Source of the DNA: a virus
Length of the DNA: 23,228 nt
Virus record (IMG/VR): IMGVR_UViG_3300023179_000532
Coordinates: 1 to 23,228 of that record
Strand: one strand, 5' to 3'
Below are positions 15,872 through 22,533 of this stretch, one piece after another. Position numbers and translations under genes: made by a program. The notes below the pieces were generated by a model, which worked only from the letters and a program-made list of their open reading frames with translations, searched no databases and was not told the DNA's origin. Position 1 is the stretch's first letter, and each line of letters starts with the position of its first letter.

Positions 15872-16457
15872 TCTGAGAATATAATTGCTCTATAGTGCCG
15901 TTGTTATCTATAACTAAATCAAATTTAGTGGTTACCCAACTATACTCACTTGGGTGTACACTAGGCCAATAAGTCTTCATTGTATCTACGCCATCTAGGG
16001 CATCTTCATACCATTTGGGTTTTGGACCTCTTTCTACACAGACTAAAAGTCCTTGGTTCGATCTTATTGCTTTTACTTCGTTTGGAAATCTAACATCGCT
16101 TATAACAATGTTGTCACTACTTTGTCGTAGTTTATTCTCTAAACTAGCTACCCAAATTTCATCATGAAAATAATTCCTACAAACATCAGTTCCCCAGTAT
16201 TGTAGAATCCATCTGGGAGTTAAGCCGGGAATACACAATCGTTGAGCCCACCATTGGTCAACTTGCTCACGCCATTCTCTGCTTTGGCGTGTTCTACCTT
16301 CTAGCATAGTTCTATCCCAACCAAAAACTGCTGCCACAGCATCTTTTAGAGTGCTTGCAAAACTTTCACGTCGAAATTCGTGATAATTTACTAGATAATC
16401 TGCTACGGTATCTTTGCCTGAGCCTATAAGTCCAGATATTCCAATAATTTTAGCCAT
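15855..16457 (-). CDS. 1: Deoxynucleoside monophosphate kinase (T4 gp1-like)
   Basis: Phosphorylates dNMPs to dNDPs to feed phage DNA synthesis from degraded host DNA. At 200 aa it is shorter than T4 gp1 (241). Visible: P-loop GLIGSGKDT at 9-17, FASTLKDAVAAVFGWDR (33-49), a Arg-rich substrate region (LEGRTRQSREWREQVDQ), LQYWGTDVCRNYFHDEIWV (130-to-90 region), and the Walker B-like strand NIVISDVRFPNEVKAI. A strong sigma70-type promoter (16464-16492) directly precedes the ATG with only 6 nt between -10 and ATG and no Shine-Dalgarno, so a leaderless mRNA is predicted. It is an early-type gene set inside structural genes. The gene end overlaps the convergent HNH-like gene. Confidence 0.9.
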   Translation of the reverse strand: MAKIIGISGLIGSGKDTVADYLVNYHEFRRESFASTLKDAVAAVFGWDRTMLEGRTRQSREWREQVDQWWAQRLCIPGLTPRWILQYWGTDVCRNYFHDEIWVASLENKLRQSSDNIVISDVRFPNEVKAIRSNQGLLVCVERGPKPKWYEDALDGVDTMKTYWPSVHPSEYSWVTTKFDLVIDNNGTIEQLYSQIKNLL

Positions 16458-16463
16458 GTAAAC

Positions 16464-16492
16464 AGTATAAAGGCGCAGACAGTGTCTGTCAA
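16464..16492 (-). promoter_or_regulatory. Sigma70-type promoter for dNMP kinase, with palindrome in spacer
   Basis: Minus strand: TTGACA (16492-16487), 17-nt spacer, TATACT (16469-16464), near-consensus. The spacer holds a perfect interrupted palindrome CAGACA-G-TGTCTG (16476-16488, plus strand), a likely operator. The -10 ends 6 nt before the ATG. The -35 box abuts the stop codon of the upstream 128-aa gene. Confidence 0.85.
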
Positions 16493-16493
16493 C

Positions 16494-16880
16494 CTAAACA
16501 CCATATTTGTTTTTCTTTATTTTACCAACTGGACTTACTCTGTTAACACTATCTGGTTCTAAGCTGCGATGATCTTTAACTACTTGATCTACATTTGTAT
16601 TAACTACATCAAAAGCCTGATGTAACATCCTATGCTCTAGTTCTGTAAAAGGCACTGCAACATTATTGGTATGAAACCACGTACGATCATCTATGTCTAA
16701 TTTTTTATCAGTTCCGTCGGCCATTGCAGAGGCCATGCCAACTCTATAAAAATTATAGGTACCATTGGTATGATAACCATCTCCAAATGCATGAGTTCTG
16801 TGCATGGCATTGGCTATGCTTTTTTTTAACTTACCTTTTTTACCCGGTTTACCTTCTATTACAAATTCATCTGCTCTCAT
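16494..16880 (-). CDS. Hypothetical protein (128 aa), N-terminal MRADEFVIEG
   Basis: Not recognised by function. It is basic at the start (GKKGKLKKS), then has a His-rich segment MHRTHAFGDGYHTNGTYNFYRVGMASAMADG and a mixed C-terminal half ending KIKKNKYGV. The opening MRADEFVIEG resembles MKPFTEFLMET of the 190-aa protein and contains VIE/G, similar to a prohead-protease site. I chose the ATG at 16880 because it overlaps the neck-gene stop as TAATG; the longer form from 16895 would overlap that gene by 16 bases. Coupling to the neck gene suggests a virion protein; inference only. Confidence 0.75.
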   Translation of the reverse strand: MRADEFVIEGKPGKKGKLKKSIANAMHRTHAFGDGYHTNGTYNFYRVGMASAMADGTDKKLDIDDRTWFHTNNVAVPFTELEHRMLHQAFDVVNTNVDQVVKDHRSLEPDSVNRVSPVGKIKKNKYGV

Positions 16881-18013
16881 TATCCTATCACCCAAGTCAA
16901 TGGCACACTACCGTCTATGTAAGTCTTGAGATCTTCCTCAAGTTTTTGCATTTCTTCTTTACTTTCTGCAATTAACGCAGTTCCATTTAACTGCGTACCG
17001 CCTTGCGGGCCAGCTAGACTAGCAAATTTGCTACGAGCCTCACCTAAAATTCCCTTAGCAAAACTGTATGCGTAATCCTGAATCCATGGATATATCATAT
17101 GATCATTTAACAACATAATATCTGGCTTGTAATTATATGTGTGGAGTAGAACAACTTCTGCCGGTTCATCTGAAACCGGACTGTATACTTCAGTTTTCCT
17201 TAAACCAAACAAACTTATTGTTGTATCTGCCAGTTGATTTGTAGCAATAATCGTAAATGTATTAGTAGCAACATTAGCAGTGGCTATAGTATAGCTACCG
17301 TTGTAACCAGTAACCGGACAATTTCTTATAGTTACACTATCCCCTACACCGACTTTCCATTCATCTTGTGTTACTAATGTAATTACACTACCAATAGCGG
17401 TCCCATTGGCTGACATACTTTGCAATCTTATATACTTTTTGCCTGTTTCAGGGATCTTTCTAACTAAAGTAAGTTTTCGTGTAGCAGGATTAAACGTAAA
17501 ATTAATGTGCCCACCGAACATTTTCATGGCTTGTTCCTGATACTGCACAAACATTTCATAGTTAGCCAGACCACCTACTCTACCAGCTACTAACATATAG
17601 GTGTTTAAATAACCAGAAGCAAAAGGTTCAAACTGACTAGCAGTTGTACCTGTAACAGATCCTATACCACGGCGGAACACTTGCCTAACTTGCGTAATTT
17701 CTCTAGGCAAAATGTATTCTTGTGTTTCTGGCAATAGCTCTAAAAAGCAATAACTTTCTTCTACACTATTATTGGCTCGCTGTCTGTATTTAATTAGAGC
17801 TTGACGTATGGCTAATTCGTAATGATCTTTATCCAACTCAACATCAACTAAACCATCTGCCAGTCTAAGACGAATATAGTCAATTATATCATTTTGTTTT
17901 GACACTAAAGAACTGTCAACTTGCGAATCTTCAAATTTAATAGGCCCAGGACCGCCTAAGCTCTGGGCTGCTATTGAACCTCTTGAATTTAGTCCTGGTT
18001 TAATTATTGGCAT
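16880..18013 (-). CDS. 13: Neck protein (gp13-type) with inserted beta domain
   Basis: Head-tail connector protein that closes the filled head. 377 aa versus 309 in T4 gp13. Conserved-looking parts: IIDYIRLRLADGLVDVELDK and HYELAIRQALIKYRQRANN (43-82), EYILPREITQVRQVFRRGIGS (99-119), and the C-terminal YNYKPDIMLLND, PWIQDYAYSFAKGILGEARSKF, LAGPQGGTQLNG block. These recall the marine-phage neck family. Residues about 195-280 interrupt this with an extra beta-rich segment (VGDSVTIRNCPVTGYNGSYTIATANVATNTFTI) of Ig-like or small barrel type, splitting strands that normally adjoin. AGGAT precedes the ATG, with a late-promoter variant at 18035-18042. gp13 versus another neck subunit is moderately sure. 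Confidence 0.75.
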   Translation of the reverse strand: MPIIKPGLNSRGSIAAQSLGGPGPIKFEDSQVDSSLVSKQNDIIDYIRLRLADGLVDVELDKDHYELAIRQALIKYRQRANNSVEESYCFLELLPETQEYILPREITQVRQVFRRGIGSVTGTTASQFEPFASGYLNTYMLVAGRVGGLANYEMFVQYQEQAMKMFGGHINFTFNPATRKLTLVRKIPETGKKYIRLQSMSANGTAIGSVITLVTQDEWKVGVGDSVTIRNCPVTGYNGSYTIATANVATNTFTIIATNQLADTTISLFGLRKTEVYSPVSDEPAEVVLLHTYNYKPDIMLLNDHMIYPWIQDYAYSFAKGILGEARSKFASLAGPQGGTQLNGTALIAESKEEMQKLEEDLKTYIDGSVPLTWVIG

Positions 18014-18034
18014 TATATGGATCCTGTGATATTG

Positions 18035-18042
18035 TATTTACC
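18035..18042 (-). promoter_or_regulatory. Late-promoter variant GGTAAATA for the neck gene
   Basis: One-base departure from NATAAATA on the minus strand, 21 nt before the ATG at 18013, the same spacing as the better late promoters in this window. Located in the 44-bp gap after the 393-aa gene. Confidence 0.4.
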
Positions 18043-18057
18043 GCAGGACCCCGAAGT

Positions 18058-19239
18058 TCATCCAACTCTTAGTAAGATGGTTTCCTCGTTTAATCTACCA
18101 TTAAGTACTACTTCAACCGCCTTAATATCTTTTAAGAAACTACGTAATGCAACCTTACCTGCTTTAGCAAAGTCTTTTAATTGTTCCTCAGGCTTTCTTA
18201 GCGTCTTAGCCACACTTTTTACTTCATCGTAGCCAACAATACTTGTACCTTTTATACCAAGTTGTCCCATGGCCTCTGCAACATAGCGTCCTAGCTTTCT
18301 AGTACGGGTGTTATAGATCCAAAGCTCTTGACTACCTATAATATCAACTGGGTTAATACTTACTAATCTAAGTTTAGCGTCCGATTTATTATACTTTAGT
18401 TTAGATACAACCTTTTCTTTACTAGGAGCCTTACGTACTCGAGCTTTTTTAACTGCTTTTTTAACACCACGATATTCTTGTATGGCGGCAAGTAAGTCAG
18501 CAACAAACCTGCCAATTCTAGAAAAGTCTGTTTTTTTGTAATGCTTATAAGCCTCGGTGAGCTGTACGTCCTTGCGCCCTTGTGCCTCAGCTAATTCTAG
18601 TACACGATTTTCGTAGACCTGTGCAATTTTGTTAAGTTGACTCTGTGGTACATTGTTTTTAGTAAGAAAATCATAGGGACGAAAGTCAACAGTTTGACCT
18701 TTAATAACTTGGTCATAATGGCCTTCTATTTCTCCTATTAGTTCGCTGGTCTTTTCTTGTAAACGATCTTGTATTGTTACTTTACGCTCTACTACTTTAC
18801 CAGCAGACAGCACAGCAGGTTCACCTGTATCGCCACTGTTAGCGGCCAAACGTAAACTATATTCAACTTGGTCATGTATATACTTGACATGCTTGTCTTT
18901 CAACGGCATACCTTTTCTATGAGCCATTATTAGGCTACAAGGAGTCATTATAATGTATCTGTCACCGATTCTTTCAAATCGGTTGATGGTATCTTTATCA
19001 AACTTACTATTACGTCTAAGCCAGTCAACTAGATATTTTCTGGTGTCTTTGGTGCTGTAATGATAATTGTAATACTGAAAACTTTTACGTAGATGATGGT
19101 CAAAAGCATCATCGTCGAATTCAAGTGCTCGCTCAGTGTCCCAATTTGGCTCGGGCCCTGTGGCTTTTTCGTCGGCTGCTAGAAGTCTGGCACTAGGTTC
19201 TTTTTTCCTAGGTACTTTAATTCCCTTAATTATAGCCAT
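18058..19239 (-). CDS. Conserved marine T4-like phage protein, unknown function (393 aa)
   Basis: I do not know its function; it resembles proteins found near neck genes in marine T4-like phages. Soluble, no membrane segment. Visible: Pro/Lys-rich N-terminus (IKVPRKKEPSARLL), a Tyr-rich helical segment FDHHLRKSFQYYNYHYSTKDTRKYL (47-71), FERIGDRYIIMTPCSLIMAH, long charged helices with coiled-coil character (about 155-260), a very basic linker (VKKAVKKARVRKAPSKEK) and a compact C-terminal alpha/beta domain (LRLVSINPVDIIGSQELWIYNTRTRKLG). AGGAG lies 6 nt before the ATG and overlaps the 84-aa gene stop, so the two are cotranscribed. The basic linker suggests nucleic-acid contact; inference. Confidence 0.8.
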   Translation of the reverse strand: MAIIKGIKVPRKKEPSARLLAADEKATGPEPNWDTERALEFDDDAFDHHLRKSFQYYNYHYSTKDTRKYLVDWLRRNSKFDKDTINRFERIGDRYIIMTPCSLIMAHRKGMPLKDKHVKYIHDQVEYSLRLAANSGDTGEPAVLSAGKVVERKVTIQDRLQEKTSELIGEIEGHYDQVIKGQTVDFRPYDFLTKNNVPQSQLNKIAQVYENRVLELAEAQGRKDVQLTEAYKHYKKTDFSRIGRFVADLLAAIQEYRGVKKAVKKARVRKAPSKEKVVSKLKYNKSDAKLRLVSINPVDIIGSQELWIYNTRTRKLGRYVAEAMGQLGIKGTSIVGYDEVKSVAKTLRKPEEQLKDFAKAGKVALRSFLKDIKAVEVVLNGRLNEETILLRVG

Positions 19240-19248
19240 TTGCTACTC

Positions 19249-19503
19249 CTAAATTGACAATAATGCAATTGTAACATATTGATCAAGGCTTGTCACTGAT
19301 TCTTCGAACTTGTTGCGTAGATCCAACAAATGTCTACTAGGACGTCCTGTACGCATAAAATTGACATTTTCCTTACTAATTTCTCTAAAAATGTTGTCGC
19401 AATTACGCAACATTCGTTTGAGATCTCGCTTGACTGACCAATTGTCGATTTTAATTATTCTGCTATCAAGTTCTTTGTATATTTGCAGTGTTTCTTCGTA
19501 CAT
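19249..19503 (-). CDS. Small conserved hypothetical protein (84 aa)
   Basis: All-helical small protein (YEETLQIYKELDSRIIKID, VKRDLKRMLRNCDNIFREI, LDLRNKFEESVTSLDQYVT), probably a helical bundle; it resembles a small family of marine T4-like phages without known function. It is the first gene of a minus-strand unit. Its sigma70-type promoter (19510-19538) ends 6 nt before this ATG, giving a leaderless transcript. The only Shine-Dalgarno, AAGGA, is 14 nt from this ATG and fits better an out-of-frame ATG at 19508 that opens a 17-codon frame. I keep 19503 because the frame is long and coherent. Confidence 0.75.
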   Translation of the reverse strand: MYEETLQIYKELDSRIIKIDNWSVKRDLKRMLRNCDNIFREISKENVNFMRTGRPSRHLLDLRNKFEESVTSLDQYVTIALLSI

Positions 19504-19509
19504 GGCATT

Positions 19510-19538
19510 ATTATATATCCTTTTTGTTGTCCCATCAA
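19510..19538 (-). promoter_or_regulatory. Sigma70-type promoter for the 84-aa gene
   Basis: Minus strand: TTGATG (19538-19533), 17-nt spacer, TATAAT (19515-19510, full consensus). Expected start at or within a base of the ATG at 19503. Confidence 0.7.
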
Positions 19539-19549
19539 CCTTAATTTAC

Positions 19550-19557
19550 CATAAATA
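19550..19557 (+). promoter_or_regulatory. Late promoter CATAAATA for the plus-strand unit
   Basis: NATAAATA octamer 23 nt before the GTG at 19581, back to back with the minus-strand promoter of the 84-aa gene in a 77-bp divergent region. Confidence 0.65.
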
Positions 19558-19580
19558 ACTTATACTAATAAGGATGAGTT

Positions 19581-20687
19581 GTGCCCAGATTAAGTCTTTG
19601 GAAAGATGGTGTTCGCGGTCGAGACTACCAATTTATAGACAGAAGAATTTCCGAAATGTTTACTATTTCGGGCACCGGCGTTCTAGTACACAAATACCTA
19701 GGACCCATTGATCAAGGTCAAAGTGACGATGTTACCCGTCCATCATATACCAATGACAGCGAAAGAAATATACAAGATTTACTATTTTTAGAAAATAGAG
19801 ATAGAAAATACGACACCGATGTATATAAATTACGAGGAATTTATCAAGTCACCGACAATGCTTTTGATCTTACACAGTTTGGATTGTTTTTGCAGACAGG
19901 TACACTTTTTATTACCTTTCATATCAACGACATGATCACTATTTTAGGTCGTAGGATTATGAATGGTGACGTTCTGGAATTGGAACATCTAATAGATTAT
20001 GATACTCTTGATCCAGATTTACCTATAGCTTTAAAAAGATTTTTTGTAGTTTCTGACTGTACAAGGGCGGCCGAAGGATACAGCCCAACTTGGTGGCCGC
20101 ATTTATGGCGTTGCAAGATCAATCCATTAGTTGACAGTCAAGAATATAAAGACATATTAGATAATTTAATTACCGTAGACACGCCCGAAGGTATTCCTGA
20201 AGAATCAACTGAATCTCTGCGAGATATATTAAGTACCTATAATCAATTGAACGATATAAACGATATTATTGTGGAACAGGCGGAGGTGGAGATTCCAACC
20301 AGTGGTTATAGTGTAAATGAATTTTATCATAAACCAACCGAAGAGGACGAAACTCCAAATTATAAAGTTAATGCATATCTAAGTGGTACAGGTGTTCCTC
20401 CCAATGGCATAATTGCTACGAGTGGTATCGCCTTTCCGTCTAATCCTGACGTTGGCGACTATTGCCTTAGATTAGACTACAAACCAAACAGACTTTTTAG
20501 ATATAATGGAACAAGATGGATAAAGATCGAAGATGCCGTGAGAACCAATATTACTAATAATAGTGTAGATAATAAAACTCTACGTAATAGTTTCCTTACT
20601 AATAGTACCACCTTTGTTGACAGACGTGGTAATACTCAACCAGAAAAACAAAGCCTACATGATTTATTAAAACCTAAAGTCGATTAA
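19581..20687 (+). CDS. Conserved marine-phage virion protein (368 aa), function unassigned
   Basis: Starts with GTG, with AAGGATGAG 3-7 nt before it. Resembles a structural protein family of marine T4-like phages that sits next to gp15; I cannot name a T4 equivalent with confidence (a neck or tail-completion part such as gp14 is possible by position). Visible: MPRLSLWKDGVRGRDYQFID, a core with QDLLFLENRDRKYDTDVYKLRGIYQV (about 65-90), FLQTGTLFITFHINDMITILGRRIMNGDVLEL (103-134), and TWWPHLWRCKINPLVDSQEYKDI. The C-terminal third is a linker plus a small module VGDYCLRLDYKPNRLFRYNGTRW (about 300-322), a Trp/Tyr-rich pattern seen in phage surface proteins. It ends 2 bp before gp15 starts. Confidence 0.8.
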   Translation: MPRLSLWKDGVRGRDYQFIDRRISEMFTISGTGVLVHKYLGPIDQGQSDDVTRPSYTNDSERNIQDLLFLENRDRKYDTDVYKLRGIYQVTDNAFDLTQFGLFLQTGTLFITFHINDMITILGRRIMNGDVLELEHLIDYDTLDPDLPIALKRFFVVSDCTRAAEGYSPTWWPHLWRCKINPLVDSQEYKDILDNLITVDTPEGIPEESTESLRDILSTYNQLNDINDIIVEQAEVEIPTSGYSVNEFYHKPTEEDETPNYKVNAYLSGTGVPPNGIIATSGIAFPSNPDVGDYCLRLDYKPNRLFRYNGTRWIKIEDAVRTNITNNSVDNKTLRNSFLTNSTTFVDRRGNTQPEKQSLHDLLKPKVD

Positions 20688-20689
20688 TA

Positions 20690-22123
20690 ATGAGTACATT
20701 TTTTTATTCAGGTCAAGTACGTAGATTTTTACAACAATTTATAAGATTAGTCAGTAATTTTGAAGTACAGCTTGGCAAAAACCGTCAAGGTGTTAGTACA
20801 TTGTTAAAGGTACCAGTCTATTACGGAGATAGTACCAGACAGGTAGCTAGCATACTTAATCTAAACAGTGAAAATAAATTGCATTCGGTACCAGCAATGA
20901 CTGTTACCATAAACCAAATCAAATATGATAGGTCTAGAGTGCAGGAACCTTATCATGTAAGTAAAGTACAGGTAAGACAAAGAGCCTATGACCCAGATAC
21001 CGGAGACTTTACACAATATCAAGGAGATATGTTTACTGTAGAGAGACTAATGCCTGTGCCTTACATGTTGACCCTAAAACTTGATGTATGGACAAGTAAT
21101 ACAGAACAAAAGTTACAATTATTTGAACAAATCAGTGTATTGTTTAATCCAAGTTTGGAAGTACAAAACAGTGACAGTTATGTTGATTGGACAAGTCTTA
21201 GCTATATTACTCTCACAGAGATAAATTGGACCAGCAGAAATATTCCAATGGGTGCCGAAGATGTCATTGATGTAATGACTTATAACTTTGAGTTACCAAT
21301 TTGGATTAGTGCCCCGGCCAAAGTTAAGAAGATGGGCGTTATACAAAAAATTATTGCCAGTATCTACGATCCAAACGACCCTATTGAAAATGGTGCAGAC
21401 ACATTTGATATAGAAGCTAGTATATTAACTGGTAGACGAATTTTTACTCCGTTGAATTCAAGTATATTATGGATAGGTAATTACCTAAAACTGTACTTGT
21501 CAGATAATCAAGTTCAATTTAGAGACACTATAGATCCCAAATTAGAGGTAGGAAATTGGTTTGTAGCAGTCAGACACTACGGTGAACTGGCAAATTATCC
21601 GCCCGATGCTGATTTATTAGTCAATGGAATAACACAAATTCGTATAGAAACTGATAGTGGTACAGTAGTAGGAACTGTGGCCTACCATCCCACCGACGAA
21701 AGTTTATTGATCTTCAATGTCGACGCAGATACTTTACCTGTCAACACTTTGGATCCTGTCAATGCTATAATTGATCCATTTAATCTTACAATAACAGCAA
21801 ATTTAGAATCTCCTTCAACAGGAGATAGATATCTTATACTTAATCCAATCGGTCATCCCGACAATGATGATGCAGATCCAACCGACATAGATGGTCCTGA
21901 ATTTTGGAATAGAGCAGGTCAGACACAATTAATTGCCCGTGCCAGTGACATAATTGAATGGGATGGTGTCAAATGGTTTGTAGCCTTTGACAGTGCTGGC
22001 ACCATCAGTATACAATATGTAACTAATTTAACTACAAGCATTCAATATAAATGGAAAGACTATCAATGGACCAAAAGCGTAGAAGGCCTTTATGGCGTAG
22101 GGACATGGAGCCTCGTAATATAA
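20690..22123 (+). CDS. 15: Tail sheath stabiliser/completion protein gp15
   Basis: In T4, gp15 caps the finished tail and joins it to the neck. The first 220 residues fit: FFYSGQVRRFLQQFIRLVSNFEVQLG, LLKVPVYYGDSTRQVASIL, PAMTVTINQIKYDRSRVQEP, PVPYMLTLKLDVWTSN then EQISVLFNPSLEVQNSD, and the closing MTYNFELPIWISAP. The remaining 250 residues are an extra Asp/Asn-rich beta region (GRRIFTPLNSS, VGNWFVAVRHYGE, DRYLILNPIG, YKWKDYQW) absent from T4 gp15 (272 aa). It follows the 368-aa gene by 2 bp, in the same unit. Its end overlaps the start of the Nudix gene. Confidence 0.85.
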   Translation: MSTFFYSGQVRRFLQQFIRLVSNFEVQLGKNRQGVSTLLKVPVYYGDSTRQVASILNLNSENKLHSVPAMTVTINQIKYDRSRVQEPYHVSKVQVRQRAYDPDTGDFTQYQGDMFTVERLMPVPYMLTLKLDVWTSNTEQKLQLFEQISVLFNPSLEVQNSDSYVDWTSLSYITLTEINWTSRNIPMGAEDVIDVMTYNFELPIWISAPAKVKKMGVIQKIIASIYDPNDPIENGADTFDIEASILTGRRIFTPLNSSILWIGNYLKLYLSDNQVQFRDTIDPKLEVGNWFVAVRHYGELANYPPDADLLVNGITQIRIETDSGTVVGTVAYHPTDESLLIFNVDADTLPVNTLDPVNAIIDPFNLTITANLESPSTGDRYLILNPIGHPDNDDADPTDIDGPEFWNRAGQTQLIARASDIIEWDGVKWFVAFDSAGTISIQYVTNLTTSIQYKWKDYQWTKSVEGLYGVGTWSLVI

Positions 22124-22533
22124 CACAGGGCGTAGGCGCATTAATCTATGCTAAAGATACTAAACGTTATTTGTTTCTGTTGCGTCAAGGGAGAAGTTGG
22201 TCCATGACCTGGGCCTTACCGGGCGGACGTGCGGAAGTCAATGAACGCATGGATAAGGCCTTGGCTCGTGAGATACAGGAAGAATTGGGAGGTACTATAC
22301 CCGATGCTGAACTTATTTTAATAGAAAGATTTGTCAGTACCAATGGTAAATTTGTTTATTATACTTACTTTATTTCAGTTGATTATGAATTTGTACCAGT
22401 GCTCAATCACGAACACATAGGCTATGCTTGGTTGCCAATTGAACATGCCCCAAAACCCTTGCACCCGGGATTAGCAAGAAGTTTTGCAAGTCGATCAGTG
22501 ACTAGTAAGCTCAACAGTGTTTGTGCAAAATAA
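22105..22533 (+). CDS. Nudix hydrolase
   Basis: Hydrolyses a nucleoside diphosphate linked to another moiety; substrate not readable from sequence. With the start used here it is 142 aa. Full Nudix box: G41-x5-E47-x7-R55-E56-x2-E59-E60-L-G62 (GGRAEVNERMDKALAREIQE plus ELGG). The domain begins at ITQGVGALIYA, so ATG 22105 gives a minimal N-terminus and a 19-bp overlap with gp15. In-frame ATGs at 22066 (GGAAAG about 8-10 nt upstream) and 22051 are possible and would add 13 or 18 basic residues. It may clean up modified nucleotides or sugar-nucleotides during infection. Its stop abuts the convergent LamG gene stop. Confidence 0.9.
   Translation: MEPRNITQGVGALIYAKDTKRYLFLLRQGRSWSMTWALPGGRAEVNERMDKALAREIQEELGGTIPDAELILIERFVSTNGKFVYYTYFISVDYEFVPVLNHEHIGYAWLPIEHAPKPLHPGLARSFASRSVTSKLNSVCAK

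Noticed and set aside
22051-22104. Longer N-terminus for the Nudix protein from ATG 22051
   Set aside because: Adds 18 basic residues in gp15's overlapping frame with no family resemblance and no clear ribosome site at 22051; 22066 remains an open alternative.
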